Shown in pieces: positions 44,348 to 53,583 of a DNA stretch of 64,000 bases. Under the pieces are notes generated by a model. That model did not search any database. It was not told where the DNA came from and worked only from the letters and a program-made list of their open reading frames with translations. The translations under genes and the position numbers were made by a program. Each line of letters starts with the position of its first letter. Positions within the stretch are counted from its first letter, which is position 1. This DNA is from Pseudomonadota bacterium (GTDB lineage Bacteria; Desulfobacterota; Desulfovibrionia; Desulfovibrionales; Desulfomicrobiaceae): positions 1-64,000 of the forward strand of contig JAHIQM010000016.1 in the NCBI GenBank assembly GCA_018902545.1, in the 5' to 3' direction.

Positions 44348-44490
44348 GAGAAAACTCCAACTCTTTCTAAGATATTTAAGGCATGCCTCCGGCGGGCGGG
44401 ACTCGTCCCTCGGGGGCGCGCCCCCTGCACCCCATTCAGGGGGGTGGGGGGCGAAGCCTCGCGCGTTTGGCAAGGGTATGCCTCAGGAAT
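44348..44490. other. Intergenic GC-rich segment between leuD and leuB
   Basis: The 143 bases include the palindrome GGGGGCGCGCCCCC (about 44413-44426) and G/C runs, flanked by two similar blocks (GGCATGCCTC near 44379 and GGTATGCCTCA near 44475). It looks like a small intergenic repeat insertion within the leucine operon. No gene or T-run is present. Confidence 0.4.
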
Positions 44491-44985
44491 TTATTGCGCC
44501 ACCTTGCGCTTCACGTACTCCACCAGACCGCCGCCGGAGAGCATTTCCATCATGAACGGGGCCACGGGGATGAAACCGATGGTCTCGCCCGAAGTCAGGT
44601 TCTTGATCGTGCCTGCGGCCACGTCGATCTCAAGCTCGTTTCCTTCCTTGATGCGCTCGATGTCGTCGCCAAGCTCCAGGAGCAGAAGGCCCATGTTGAA
44701 GGCGTTGCGGTAGAAGATGCGCGCGTAGCTCTTGGCCAGCACCACGGGGATGCCCGCGCCGATGATGGCCAGAGGGGCGTGCTCACGCGACGAGCCGCAG
44801 CCAAAATTCTCTCCGGCCACCAGGATGTCCCCGGGGGTGACGCGCTTGACCCAGCCTTCCTCCAAACCCTCGAAGCAGTTCTTGCCCAGTTCAGCCGTGT
44901 CGGCCGTGATCAGAAAGCGGGCCGGGATGATGGCGTCAGTGTCTATATGATCACCCACCACGTGGGTTTTGCCTTTGAATTTCAT
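44491..44985 (-). CDS. leuD: 3-isopropylmalate dehydratase small subunit
   Basis: A 164-residue swivel domain with [15 protein letters not shown] near the N-terminus and the substrate-binding loop [10 protein letters not shown]. It forms a heterodimer with LeuC to isomerise 2- to 3-isopropylmalate. It is of the short type found in archaea and many anaerobes. AAGGAGG precedes the ATG and leuC lies 10 bases upstream. Confidence 0.97.
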   Translation of the reverse strand: MKFKGKTHVVGDHIDTDAIIPARFLITADTAELGKNCFEGLEEGWVKRVTPGDILVAGENFGCGSSREHAPLAIIGAGIPVVLAKSYARIFYRNAFNMGLLLLELGDDIERIKEGNELEIDVAAGTIKNLTSGETIGFIPVAPFMMEMLSGGGLVEYVKRKVAQ

Positions 44986-44995
44986 GTTTCCTCCT

Positions 44996-46258
44996 TTAGC
45001 CGAGCGCGCCCGGATGCGTGATGGAACCGGTCACGGCCGTGGCCGCGGCGACAGCCGGGTTGGCCAGGTAGACTTCGGATTTCAGGCTGCCCATGCGGCC
45101 CTTGAAATTACGGTTGGTGGTAGCCAGGCAACGCTCGCCGCCAGCCAGGATGCCCATGTGCCCGCCCAGGCACGGCCCGCAGGTCGGCGGACTGATGATC
45201 GCCCCGGCATCGAGGAAGATGCGCAGCAGGCCTTCGTCCAGGGCCATGGAGTAGGCACCGGGAGAGGCCGGGATGACTATGAAGCGCACCCCTTTGGCGA
45301 CCTTGCGGCCCTTGATGATTTTCGCGGCTTCGCGCAGATCGCTGATGCGACCGTTGGTGCAGGAGCCGAGTACGACCTGATCGACGCGGACATCGCTGAC
45401 CTCTTCCACCGGCCTCACATTGTCCGGCAGGTGCGGGCAGGCGATCTGGGGCGAGAAGGACGACACGTCAAAGGTCATCTCCTTCCAGTAGTGCGCCCCG
45501 GGATCGGCGGCGATAGGCTCGTCGCCGTTGCGGCCGTGGGCGCGGCAATAGGCCAGGGTCTTCGCATCAGCCGCAAAGAGCCCGACCTTGCCGCCAGCCT
45601 CGATGGCCATGTTGGCCATGGTCATACGCGCCTCCACGGACAAGCCGTCGATGACCTCGCCGCCGAACTCCAGGGCCTTGTACAATGCCCCGGCCACCCC
45701 GGTCTGGCCGATGGTGTAGAGGATGAGATCCTTGCCGCCGACATGCTCGGGCAGCGTGCCCGTGAAGTTGACGCGGATGGTCTCCGGCACCTTGAACCAG
45801 GTCTCGCCCAGAGCCATGGCTGCGGCGATGTCCGTGCTGCCGAGGCCTGTGGCGAAGGCGCCGAGCCCCCCGTAAGTGCATGTATGGCTGTCCGCGCCGA
45901 CAATGATATCGCCGGGGCCGACCAGGCCATATTCGGGCAGGATGGCGTGCTCGACGCCGACATTACCGCCCTCGTAGTAATGGGTGATGTCCATTTCGCG
46001 AGCGAAGTCGCGCACGACCTTGACCTGCTCGGCCGAGTCGATGTCCTTGTTGGGAGTGAAGTGATCGCAGACCAGGGCAACCTTGTCCTTGTCGAAGACC
46101 TGCTTCACGCCCATGCCCCGGATGGACTTGATGGCGAGCGGCGCGGTGATATCGTTGGCCAGGACCAGGGACACGCGGCACTGGACAATCTGTCCGTCCG
46201 CAGTGATGGGCTGGTCCGTATGCCGTTGCAGTAATTTCTGGGCTAAAGTCTGGCGCAT
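44996..46258 (-). CDS. leuC: 3-isopropylmalate dehydratase large subunit
   Basis: The 420-residue aconitase-fold subunit carries the cysteines for the 4Fe-4S cluster in GSCTNGR and TCGPCLGGH. The active-site segment [15 protein letters not shown] is present. The length fits the homoaconitase-like short class that pairs with a separate small subunit, which is encoded next. Its start lies inside the end of leuA (16-base overlap) behind AGGAGG, so translation is coupled. The cluster makes it oxygen sensitive, consistent with an anaerobe. Confidence 0.97.
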   Translation of the reverse strand: MRQTLAQKLLQRHTDQPITADGQIVQCRVSLVLANDITAPLAIKSIRGMGVKQVFDKDKVALVCDHFTPNKDIDSAEQVKVVRDFAREMDITHYYEGGNVGVEHAILPEYGLVGPGDIIVGADSHTCTYGGLGAFATGLGSTDIAAAMALGETWFKVPETIRVNFTGTLPEHVGGKDLILYTIGQTGVAGALYKALEFGGEVIDGLSVEARMTMANMAIEAGGKVGLFAADAKTLAYCRAHGRNGDEPIAADPGAHYWKEMTFDVSSFSPQIACPHLPDNVRPVEEVSDVRVDQVVLGSCTNGRISDLREAAKIIKGRKVAKGVRFIVIPASPGAYSMALDEGLLRIFLDAGAIISPPTCGPCLGGHMGILAGGERCLATTNRNFKGRMGSLKSEVYLANPAVAAATAVTGSITHPGALG

Positions 46259-47775
46259 ATGGTGTCCTCCTGTCTTTTGGCCAGGCGGTTCAGGGCGTTC
46301 AGATACGCCTTGGCGCTGGCTACGATGATGTCCGCGTCGGATGCGCGGCCCACCGATGTTTTTCCGTTTTCTTCAAGTTTGACGGTCACCTCGCCCTGGG
46401 CGTCGGTGCCGCCGGTAATGGCGTTGACGGCGTAGCGGACCAGCTTGGGACTACGCCCCACGACCTTGCTGATGGTGTTGAAGACCGCATCGATGGGGCC
46501 GGTACCGAAATCCGAGAGTATCCGTTCTTCGCCGTCCACGTACATTTTGACGACCGCGTTGGGGATGGCCATGTTGCCGCTCAAAGCGCTCAGGTACTCC
46601 AGGCGGTATTTGTCCGGGATGCGGAAAATCTCATCGAGGACCACGGCTTCAAGGTCCTCCACGAAAATCTCCTTCTTGCGGTCGGCCAGCTTCTTCATGG
46701 CGGTGAAGACAATACCCAGCTGCTCCTCGTCGAGGCGGTAGCCCAGGTCTTTCAAACGCTTGTCAAAGGCGGCGCGGCCCGAATGCTTGCCAAGGACCAT
46801 GTCCTCTTCCTGACGCCCCACGGATTCCGGAGTCATGATCTCGTAGGTCAGGCGGTTTTTCAGCACCCCGTCCTGATGAATGCCGGATTCATGGGCAAAG
46901 GCATTGGCACCGATAATCGATTTGTAGGGGGGTATAGGCTGCCCAATGATCAAAGACAAGAGCCTGGTCGAGGGGAAAATCTGCTCCTTCTTGATGTTTG
47001 TGGTCAGCTGATAGAACTCCTTGCGCACGTCCATGGACATGACCACCTCTTCCAGGGCCGCGTTGCCTGCCCTCTCGCCGATGCCGCTTAAAGTCACCTC
47101 GGCCTGACGTGCCCCGGCCTTCAAGGCCGCCAGGGTGTTGGCCGTGGCCAGGCCCAGGTCGTTGTGGCAGTGTACGGAAAAGACGGCCTTGTGGCTGCCC
47201 TTCACGTTCTCCCGCAGATATTTGATCAGCTCCGCAAATTCCTGGGGCTGGGTGTAGCCCACGGTGTCAGGCACGTTGATGGTCGTGGCCCCGGCGGCGA
47301 TGACGCGCTCAAAGACCTGCGCCAGAAAGGCCCAGTCGGAGCGCGAGGCGTCCTCGGCCGAGAACTCAACGTTAGAGGTCTTGGACACCGCGTATTTGAC
47401 CGCAGCCTCGGCCATGTCGAGGACCTCATGGCGTTCCTTGCGCAGCTTATACTTCATGTGGATGTCGGAGGTGGCCAGGAAGGTGTGGATACGGGCCTGC
47501 GGATTAACCCGCACGGCCTCCCAGGCGCGGTCGATATCGGAGGGCAACGCCCGGCACAGTCCGGCCACCTGGCAGTCCTGCACGGCCGCGGCGATGTCGC
47601 GCACAGCCTCGAAATCGCCCTGGCTGGCGGCGGGAAAACCGGCCTCGATAATGTCGACACCAAGTATTTCAAGCTGCCGGGCCAGACGGACCTTCTCGTT
47701 GCGGTTCATGGTTGCGCCGGGAGACTGCTCGCCGTCACGCAGGGTCGTGTCGAAAATGAAAATTCTTTCTGACAT
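46243..47775 (-). CDS. leuA: 2-isopropylmalate synthase
   Basis: The 510-residue enzyme condenses acetyl-CoA with 2-oxoisovalerate, the committed step of leucine synthesis. The catalytic TIM barrel begins FDTTLRDGEQSPGATM and contains the metal-binding HCHNDLGLA. A C-terminal regulatory domain (about 390-500) should bind leucine for feedback inhibition; it includes GTGPIDAVFN. AAAGGAG precedes the ATG. It is the first leu gene, 122 bases after pssA; no peptide leader or T-box was recognised in that gap. Confidence 0.97.
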   Translation of the reverse strand: MSERIFIFDTTLRDGEQSPGATMNRNEKVRLARQLEILGVDIIEAGFPAASQGDFEAVRDIAAAVQDCQVAGLCRALPSDIDRAWEAVRVNPQARIHTFLATSDIHMKYKLRKERHEVLDMAEAAVKYAVSKTSNVEFSAEDASRSDWAFLAQVFERVIAAGATTINVPDTVGYTQPQEFAELIKYLRENVKGSHKAVFSVHCHNDLGLATANTLAALKAGARQAEVTLSGIGERAGNAALEEVVMSMDVRKEFYQLTTNIKKEQIFPSTRLLSLIIGQPIPPYKSIIGANAFAHESGIHQDGVLKNRLTYEIMTPESVGRQEEDMVLGKHSGRAAFDKRLKDLGYRLDEEQLGIVFTAMKKLADRKKEIFVEDLEAVVLDEIFRIPDKYRLEYLSALSGNMAIPNAVVKMYVDGEERILSDFGTGPIDAVFNTISKVVGRSPKLVRYAVNAITGGTDAQGEVTVKLEENGKTSVGRASDADIIVASAKAYLNALNRLAKRQEDTICARL

Positions 47776-47897
47776 GATGCTCTCCTTTGATGGATGATGT
47801 ATAATCGATTAGTGATGATTGTCGCGACTTATCCTGGCTGTGTGTACGCCGGGAGGCCGTTTCCTGCAAACGATGCTGAGGGGGTTACGTGTGTCCT

Positions 47898-48656
47898 TTA
47901 CGAGATCTTTTGAGAAGACTCTCGTAGGAAGGATTTCCCGCGTAGGGGTAGAAAGAAGTAGGTGTAGATAAGACCGGAAATGATGTAGCCAATGAAAAAG
48001 AGGAAGCTCAGCAGCTTGGGCTCGGAGGCGACCAGCACGAAAATGAGCAGGGCCGTCACCGTGGCGCTGAAACGATGGGCACGGATGACCTCGGCATCCT
48101 TGAAGGATGCGTAGCGGACATTACTGACCATGAGGATGGATACCAGGAAAGCCAGGGTCAGCGTGATGCCGGGCAGCAGGCCGATCATGGAATCGGGGAT
48201 GTAGGAAGAGAACAGCACAAAGGTGGCCAGCGTGCAGGCCGCCGCAGGAATGGGCAGCCCGATGAAGAACTTCTTGCTGATCTTGCCAGTCTGAATGTTG
48301 AAGCGGGCGAGCCTCAGCGACCCGCAGGCCATGATCAGAAAGGAGGCCATGATGCCCAGGCGGCCGAAATCGTGGGTATGCCACTGGTAGATCATCACCG
48401 CAGGAGCCACACCAAAGGCGATCAGGTCGACCAGCGAATCCAGCTGAACGCCAAAATCGGAGGAGGTGTTGGTCAACCGGGCCAGTTTCCCGTCCAGGCC
48501 GTCGAAGACGCAACTGACGATAATGGCCACGGCCGCCATCTCAAAACGTCCGTCAATGGACCACAGAATACCCAGAAAACCGGCCAGAAGACTGGCCATG
48601 GTCATCATGTTGGGGAGCAGATAGTATCCCCGATGTTTGGGCTTGGCGTGTTCCAT
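47898..48656 (-). CDS. pssA: CDP-diacylglycerol-serine O-phosphatidyltransferase
   Basis: An integral membrane enzyme (252 residues, about seven helices) with the CDP-alcohol phosphotransferase motif: DGLDGKLAR, then DFGVQLDSLVD. It makes phosphatidylserine from CDP-diacylglycerol and serine. It lies 27 bases after psd, which encodes the next enzyme, so together they supply phosphatidylethanolamine. The family subtype is the membrane form (PssA of Bacillus type), not the phospholipase-D-like E. coli form. AGGA lies ahead of the ATG. Confidence 0.95.
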   Translation of the reverse strand: MEHAKPKHRGYYLLPNMMTMASLLAGFLGILWSIDGRFEMAAVAIIVSCVFDGLDGKLARLTNTSSDFGVQLDSLVDLIAFGVAPAVMIYQWHTHDFGRLGIMASFLIMACGSLRLARFNIQTGKISKKFFIGLPIPAAACTLATFVLFSSYIPDSMIGLLPGITLTLAFLVSILMVSNVRYASFKDAEVIRAHRFSATVTALLIFVLVASEPKLLSFLFFIGYIISGLIYTYFFLPLRGKSFLRESSQKIS

Positions 48657-48683
48657 TATTTTCCTGAAGGGGTGCGTTCTTCG

Positions 48684-49325
48684 TTATTTCTTGCGGGCCA
48701 GCACAGTCTGTCCTGCAAAAACCTTTTCGCCAGTGCGAACACTAGATTCATAGTCACTAGGAATGTAAAGGTCAACTCTGGATCCGAACTTGATCAGTCC
48801 GAAACGCTGGCCCCGGGCCAGGGTGTCACCCTCTTCTCCCCAGCAGATGATGCGCCGCGCGATGAGCCCGGCAATCTGAACCATGGTCCAGGTCCGGCCC
48901 CCCTCGTCCTCGATCAACAGCGTGTTGCGCTCGTTGTCCGTGGAAGCCTTGTCAAAGGAGGCGTTCACGAACTTGCCACCGAAATAGGCGATGCGCGCGA
49001 TGCGTCCGGCCACGGGCATGCGGTTCACGTGCACGTTGAAGACGTTCATGAACACGCATATCGCCGTGCGGTCCTCGCCGGTGAGGGGATCGCGCATGGT
49101 CTCGACCTTGATGACCTTGCCGTCGGCCGGAGATACGGCCACGCCCGGCTCCTGAGGAACCACACGCTCCGGATCGCGAAAGAAATTGAGCACGAGAAAA
49201 AGGATCACGAGCAGAAGAGTCGCCATGATCCAGCAGTTGAGCAGGGCGAAGGTCACGGTGGCCATGGCGGTGAAAAAGACAAAGGGCAGACCTTCAAGGG
49301 AGAGGCCGATAGAGGGCTTGTGCAT
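48684..49325 (-). CDS. psd: Phosphatidylserine decarboxylase proenzyme
   Basis: The 213-residue proenzyme has an N-terminal hydrophobic region with two helices, the segment FRDPERVVP, SPADGKV, NVFNVHVNRMP and the self-cleavage site IKFGSRVDL. Cleavage between Gly and Ser creates the pyruvoyl group needed to decarboxylate phosphatidylserine. The length fits the short, archaeal-type class common in anaerobes. The ATG at 49325 follows AGGAG; the frame further upstream lacks a ribosome site. Confidence 0.95.
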   Translation of the reverse strand: MHKPSIGLSLEGLPFVFFTAMATVTFALLNCWIMATLLLVILFLVLNFFRDPERVVPQEPGVAVSPADGKVIKVETMRDPLTGEDRTAICVFMNVFNVHVNRMPVAGRIARIAYFGGKFVNASFDKASTDNERNTLLIEDEGGRTWTMVQIAGLIARRIICWGEEGDTLARGQRFGLIKFGSRVDLYIPSDYESSVRTGEKVFAGQTVLARKK

Positions 49326-49402
49326 GAAAACTCCTGGTCGATTATTGGGCAAAGGCCTGCCTACCCGCCGGGGCGCAGACTTTCAAGCCATATTTTCCGG
49401 GC

Positions 49403-50677
49403 TCATTTCCCCGGCCTTGGGCCCGCGTACATTTTTTTCCATTCGTCGAGAAAGAGAATCGCCGTCTCCAGGCGATCGAGACTTCCCTCCCGGCCGCGCA
49501 CGGCCCACACCAGATCTTCGAAGCTCACCGTTGGCGGAAGGCCAAGCCGGGCGAGCAAGGCTTCCACGTCTTCCCGCAAGCGCGGATCCATTTGGGCCCG
49601 CCAATCTTCAGGAGCAACCTCCCTGGGCTGCATGAGCGCGGACGCGTGCTGCAGCAGGGTCTGCATGCGGTGCGCATACGTGTGCTCGGCCAGGACCCTG
49701 GCCCGACCCCTGGCCGCGACCTCGGCCCGGGCCTCGGGGTCTGTGCGGTAAAACTCGATGCCCTGGAGCAGTCCGGCCATGTCGGAAAAGAGGGCCAGCT
49801 CCCCTTCGGCAAAAAGCTCTGGCAGAAGGCCGCGCCGGTCCACAAGCTGAAAAGCCCCGCAGGCCGCCAGCTCGAAGGTGCGCGGATTGACAAAATCCCC
49901 GTCACCGACCAGCGCTCCGGGTCTGACGGAAGAATGCAGGTTCACGTTGATGGTCGTGGCGTTGAAGATGCGCACCACCTCCTCGGTGCCGATGCGCTCC
50001 CCGCCGCGTTGCAGATACGGGGCAAGGATCGCCTCTCCGTCCCAGTCATTACCCCAGATGCGCAGGTCGTATCCGCAGAGCTGCCGGAAAGCCAGTCGGC
50101 GGTTGGGATAGCCCGCGCCCACAAAGGAAATTTCGCTGCCGTACTTGCGCCGCTCAACCGAAGTCATCTCCAGGGGGCGATGCACACTCGGGTCCGCGGC
50201 CAGAGGCAGATACACGGAATTCGGCTGTCCGATTTCGCGGAGCTGGTCCGCGAAATCCCCCTTCTGGATGACCGCGAACAGGTCGTAAAGGGGGGCGAAG
50301 GCCTTCCAGTACGGAAAGACCTCGCGGTCCTCCACGAACCACATGGCCGTGGGCACCTTGTCGCGCCGCAGGCGCTTCAAAGCCTGCCGGGACAGGGGCG
50401 CCTGGGCCATGGCCAGGACCAGGTCCGGGCAAAAGGTCTCGACTTTGGCCAGGATGGCCTGGGACACGACCTGCAAAAAGCTGTTTTCCAGATAATCGAG
50501 GCGATCCGTGCCGACACGCAATGTTTTCAGGGCCGAGAAAGCCCCGAAGAAATCCGGCGCCTCGAAATATTCCACCATGTGCCCAAGTTCCCGCAGCGCG
50601 TTGCCGCAGTAACGTCCGATGGGCAGGGAGCCGCCGTACAGGGGCAGCACAATCAGAATCCGCCGCGTTTCAGTCAT
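49403..50677 (-). CDS. CgeB-type glycosyltransferase (424 aa)
   Basis: A GT-B-type protein with an N-terminal Rossmann domain (RRILIVLPLYGGSLPIGRY, then GNALRELGH) and a C-terminal domain containing VNPRTFELAACGAFQLVDRR, the hallmark of the CgeB/spore-maturation-like glycosyltransferases. In flagellated deltaproteobacteria such enzymes often modify flagellin or surface glycans. The start lies within the end of the GT9 gene (8-base overlap), so both are coupled. A 77-base gap separates it from psd. Confidence 0.82.
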   Translation of the reverse strand: MTETRRILIVLPLYGGSLPIGRYCGNALRELGHMVEYFEAPDFFGAFSALKTLRVGTDRLDYLENSFLQVVSQAILAKVETFCPDLVLAMAQAPLSRQALKRLRRDKVPTAMWFVEDREVFPYWKAFAPLYDLFAVIQKGDFADQLREIGQPNSVYLPLAADPSVHRPLEMTSVERRKYGSEISFVGAGYPNRRLAFRQLCGYDLRIWGNDWDGEAILAPYLQRGGERIGTEEVVRIFNATTINVNLHSSVRPGALVGDGDFVNPRTFELAACGAFQLVDRRGLLPELFAEGELALFSDMAGLLQGIEFYRTDPEARAEVAARGRARVLAEHTYAHRMQTLLQHASALMQPREVAPEDWRAQMDPRLREDVEALLARLGLPPTVSFEDLVWAVRGREGSLDRLETAILFLDEWKKMYAGPRPGK

Positions 50678-51941
50678 GGGCCCGTCCTCGCAATGTTTGG
50701 GGCAGCATCCAGTCCCGCTCCCGCATCCAGGTTTCTTCCGTCAAACATACTGCACTTCCCGGCATGGGCACCCCGGCATAGGCGGCGGCCATGGCCCGAA
50801 AGGCACTGCGCCGTGCAGCCGCCGGATCGGTCCCGGCCACGGCGGTGAACGTAAGGCCCAACGCGTCGAAACCGCTCTCCATGACCAGGCATCCGGGGGC
50901 CAGCGCCCTCCCCGTGTGGCCACTGACATGGCGCAGCACGGAAGGATCCGAGAACACCTGGCGACAGGCGGTGTCATGCGGGCAGGGGGCGGTTTCCAGA
51001 CACGGCGCGCAGCTCCTCGCGGCCTGAAGCACGAGATGCCCCCGGCCATAGGGGCCGGTCTCGTGGCACCATGCCGAGGACAGGAAGAAAGCCAGCACCG
51101 GCACGCCCAAGTCGGCGGCCAGATGCATGGTCCCCGTGTCCGGCGAGACAAGCAGATCAAGCCCGCCCACGACATCGTGCAGTTCGCGCCATCCGGTACG
51201 GCCCACGAGGTCGCGGACCTCTCCCCTGAGTTTGGCGGGCAGCAAGGCGGCAAGCTCCCTGGCCGCGCGCCGCTCTGTGCCCGAACCGAGCAGATGGATG
51301 GGGCCGCGTCCGACGCGTCCCAGCGCCGCGACGACAAGCGGGGCAAGTACCTGGGCCGGGAGGGAGCGGCGGGCGTTCTGACCGGCCATGACCACTCCAA
51401 TCCCGCCACCGCGCGGGATCGCGTCGGGCCCGGCGGAATTGACACGCTCCGGCGACACCGGCTGGTCGGCATAAAGTCCCCAGACGTCAACCAGATTGAG
51501 GCCGGTCAAGCTGCGGTCCCTGGTCCAGCGCATGACCTGTCCGGGCCAGGAATCGATAAGCCGCTGTCCCCGTAGCGAGCGGTAGCCGCGCACCCTTGAA
51601 GGTTCGAACATCCCCGAGAGGGCGAAACTGAGCCCGGAAAAATTGAGATTATAGACGCGGTGGAAATCAAGGCCAGCAATGTCGCCCAGGTCTTCGTACA
51701 CCCGGGCCAGTATGTCGGGACCGTGAGCCCCGTGGGCGGCAATGCCGTGGACCCGCACCCCGGGGTAGACGATATGGGCCAGGGCCGTAAGCGAGCGGTC
51801 CACCAGCAGGTGCGTTTCGCCGCATTCCTGCAGGGAGCGCAGCAAACGCTTGGTCTGGATCAGATCGCCGAACCTGGCCAACTGAATGACCAAAAACCTG
51901 AGCGGCGAGTGGGAGCGCGCCGGAACATCTTCGCAATTCAT
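50670..51941 (-). CDS. Glycosyltransferase family 9 (heptosyltransferase-like) protein (423 aa)
   Basis: The N-terminal FLVIQLARFGDLIQTKRLL and the C-terminal donor-binding segment LLVSPDTGTMHLAADLGVP are characteristic of GT9 enzymes, which transfer heptose or related sugars from ADP-activated donors to lipopolysaccharide core or surface glycans. A Cys-rich stretch (CAPCLETAPCPHDTACRQ) follows the donor site, seen in some GT9 proteins of this phylum. It is divergent from the siroheme gene and coupled to the CgeB-type enzyme. Confidence 0.88.
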   Translation of the reverse strand: MNCEDVPARSHSPLRFLVIQLARFGDLIQTKRLLRSLQECGETHLLVDRSLTALAHIVYPGVRVHGIAAHGAHGPDILARVYEDLGDIAGLDFHRVYNLNFSGLSFALSGMFEPSRVRGYRSLRGQRLIDSWPGQVMRWTRDRSLTGLNLVDVWGLYADQPVSPERVNSAGPDAIPRGGGIGVVMAGQNARRSLPAQVLAPLVVAALGRVGRGPIHLLGSGTERRAARELAALLPAKLRGEVRDLVGRTGWRELHDVVGGLDLLVSPDTGTMHLAADLGVPVLAFFLSSAWCHETGPYGRGHLVLQAARSCAPCLETAPCPHDTACRQVFSDPSVLRHVSGHTGRALAPGCLVMESGFDALGLTFTAVAGTDPAAARRSAFRAMAAAYAGVPMPGSAVCLTEETWMRERDWMLPQTLRGRAHD

Positions 51942-52064
51942 GCCCTTTCATCCGGCAAAATGCTCAAAAAGTCCAGAACTCCCCGAATTTTCAGGCCCTA
52001 TCGCCCGGAGAAATCAGGCGGGGCCGTCTTGGACAAGCGGGGCCTGCTCTGCTAGACGGCAGCA

Positions 52065-52754
52065 ATGCGCTACTATCCCCTGCTCCTCGACCTGAACGGC
52101 ATGGACTGCCTGGTGATCGGCGCGGGCGAAGTCGGCCTGCGCAAGATAAGGGGGCTGCTGCAATGCGCCCCGAAGCTGGTCACGGCCATCGATCCCGCCC
52201 TGCCCGGGCCCGAACTGGCCGCGCTCCTTGCAACGCAGGACAACTTCTCGTATGAACAGCGGCCTTTTGCCGATACGGACCTGGACCGGGCGCAGATTGT
52301 ATTTGCCTGCACCTCGAACCGGACGGTTAACGCCGCCATTGGCCAAGCCTGCATGCTGCGAAGGGTCCTGTGCAACATGACCGATGCGCCCGAGCTCGGC
52401 AATTTCGTGCTTCCAGCCAGCATCAGCCGGGGCGATCTGACCATTTCCATCTCCACCAGCGGGGCCAGCCCCGCCCTGGCCAGAGTCATCCGCCAGGACC
52501 TGGAGACGCGCTACGGGCCGGAGTATGAAACCTTGACCCGGCTTCTGGCTGGCATCAGGGCGGACTTGCTGGCCCTTGGGCACAGCAGCGACGAGAACAG
52601 AGAAATTTTCCGCCGGCTGGCGGCATCACCCCTGCCGGAACTGATCAAGAACAATGATCGGCACGCCTGCCTGGAACTCATCCGGGCCGTGCTCCCCACT
52701 GACTTGCACCCACGAATCGGAGAATGGTGTGATGACTGCTGCCCGACTGTTTGA
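52065..52754 (+). CDS. Precorrin-2 dehydrogenase/sirohydrochlorin ferrochelatase-type protein (CysG N-terminal domain)
   Basis: The 229-residue protein has a Rossmann nucleotide-binding loop GAGEVG (19-24), the segment NMTDAPELGNFVLPASISRGDL and SISTSGASPALARVIR, the typical landmarks of CysG-N/Met8p. It oxidises precorrin-2 with NAD to sirohydrochlorin and in some cases inserts iron. Siroheme is needed by dissimilatory sulfite reductase, and in sulfate reducers the same intermediate feeds an alternative heme pathway. No methyltransferase (CysG-C) part is fused. It overlaps the CcsA-like gene by 23 bases and precedes hemA. Confidence 0.93.
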   Translation: MRYYPLLLDLNGMDCLVIGAGEVGLRKIRGLLQCAPKLVTAIDPALPGPELAALLATQDNFSYEQRPFADTDLDRAQIVFACTSNRTVNAAIGQACMLRRVLCNMTDAPELGNFVLPASISRGDLTISISTSGASPALARVIRQDLETRYGPEYETLTRLLAGIRADLLALGHSSDENREIFRRLAASPLPELIKNNDRHACLELIRAVLPTDLHPRIGEWCDDCCPTV

Positions 52755-53559
52755 ACTGATCATTGCGCTCCTGTACCTGACCGGGTCCGTCTCCTACCCG
52801 CTGGGCCTGGTGCTGCGCCGCGCATTTTTAAAACGGATCGCCGCCTGGACCTCGGCGACGGCCTTCGGTCTGCACACCGTGGATCTGGGCCTGCGCTCCC
52901 TGGAACTGGGAGCAGCCAACCTCCAGCACGGCCAGTTCTACATGAGCCTTATGGCCTGGTTACTGGTGCTCATCTTCTTCGTCCTGTGGTGGAAGCTCAA
53001 GCACGACTTTCTGTCCATGATCACCGCCCCCCTGGCGCTGATTCTCTTTTCCTCTTCCCTGGCCGTGCGCACCCAGGTGCTGGCCGTACCGGAGCATTTC
53101 AGCGCCCTGTGGTTCAGCTTGCACGTCGGGACCATCTTCGTCTCCCTGGCGCTTATCGCCATGGCCTTCGGGGCGGGTTTGGCCTATCTGCACCTGGAGC
53201 GCCTCATCAAGACCAAGGCCAAATTGCCCGGTTTCTCCAAGGAACTGCCCTCTCTGCAAACTTTCGACAAAGCCAACCACTGGGCCGTGAGCATAGGCTT
53301 TCCCCTGTACAGCATAAGCCTGCTGGCCGGATTTCTGTGGGCGTCCTTCACCTGGAAGAAAGTTATCAGCTGGGATCCCAAAGAACTCATTTCCATCGTC
53401 ATCTGGATTATTTTCGCTCTGCTTTTTCACCAACGCATGGTTTTGGGCTGGCAAGGACGTAAACCGGCCAAGACCGCTATCGTCCTTTTTATCCTCTGCA
53501 TGGTCTCCCTGGTCGGAGTCAACTTTCTGTTGCCCACGCACCACAGTTTTCGGCCTTAA
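52732..53559 (+). CDS. CcsA/HemX-type cytochrome c assembly membrane protein (275 aa)
   Basis: Eight hydrophobic segments and the tryptophan-rich signature SWDPKE (213-218) assign it to the heme-handling CcsA/ResC/HemX family; histidines at 131 and 233 are candidate heme ligands. HemX-type genes next to hemA occur in many bacteria and may tune GluTR levels. Full CcsA proteins present heme for attachment to cytochromes c. The start ATG 52732 lies inside the preceding gene; GTG 52729 is an alternative. The hemA start is only 24 bases after its stop. Confidence 0.88.
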   Translation: MTAARLFELIIALLYLTGSVSYPLGLVLRRAFLKRIAAWTSATAFGLHTVDLGLRSLELGAANLQHGQFYMSLMAWLLVLIFFVLWWKLKHDFLSMITAPLALILFSSSLAVRTQVLAVPEHFSALWFSLHVGTIFVSLALIAMAFGAGLAYLHLERLIKTKAKLPGFSKELPSLQTFDKANHWAVSIGFPLYSISLLAGFLWASFTWKKVISWDPKELISIVIWIIFALLFHQRMVLGWQGRKPAKTAIVLFILCMVSLVGVNFLLPTHHSFRP

Positions 53560-53583
53560 TTTTTACACAGACGTCATCACTCA

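Noticed and set aside
44405-44460. GC-rich palindrome between leuD and leuB as a terminator
   Set aside because: No T-run follows on the minus strand and leuB lies downstream in the same operon.
47776-47897. Leucine leader peptide, attenuator or T-box ahead of leuA
   Set aside because: The 122-base gap shows no run of Leu codons, no terminator hairpin and no T-box core sequence that I could identify.
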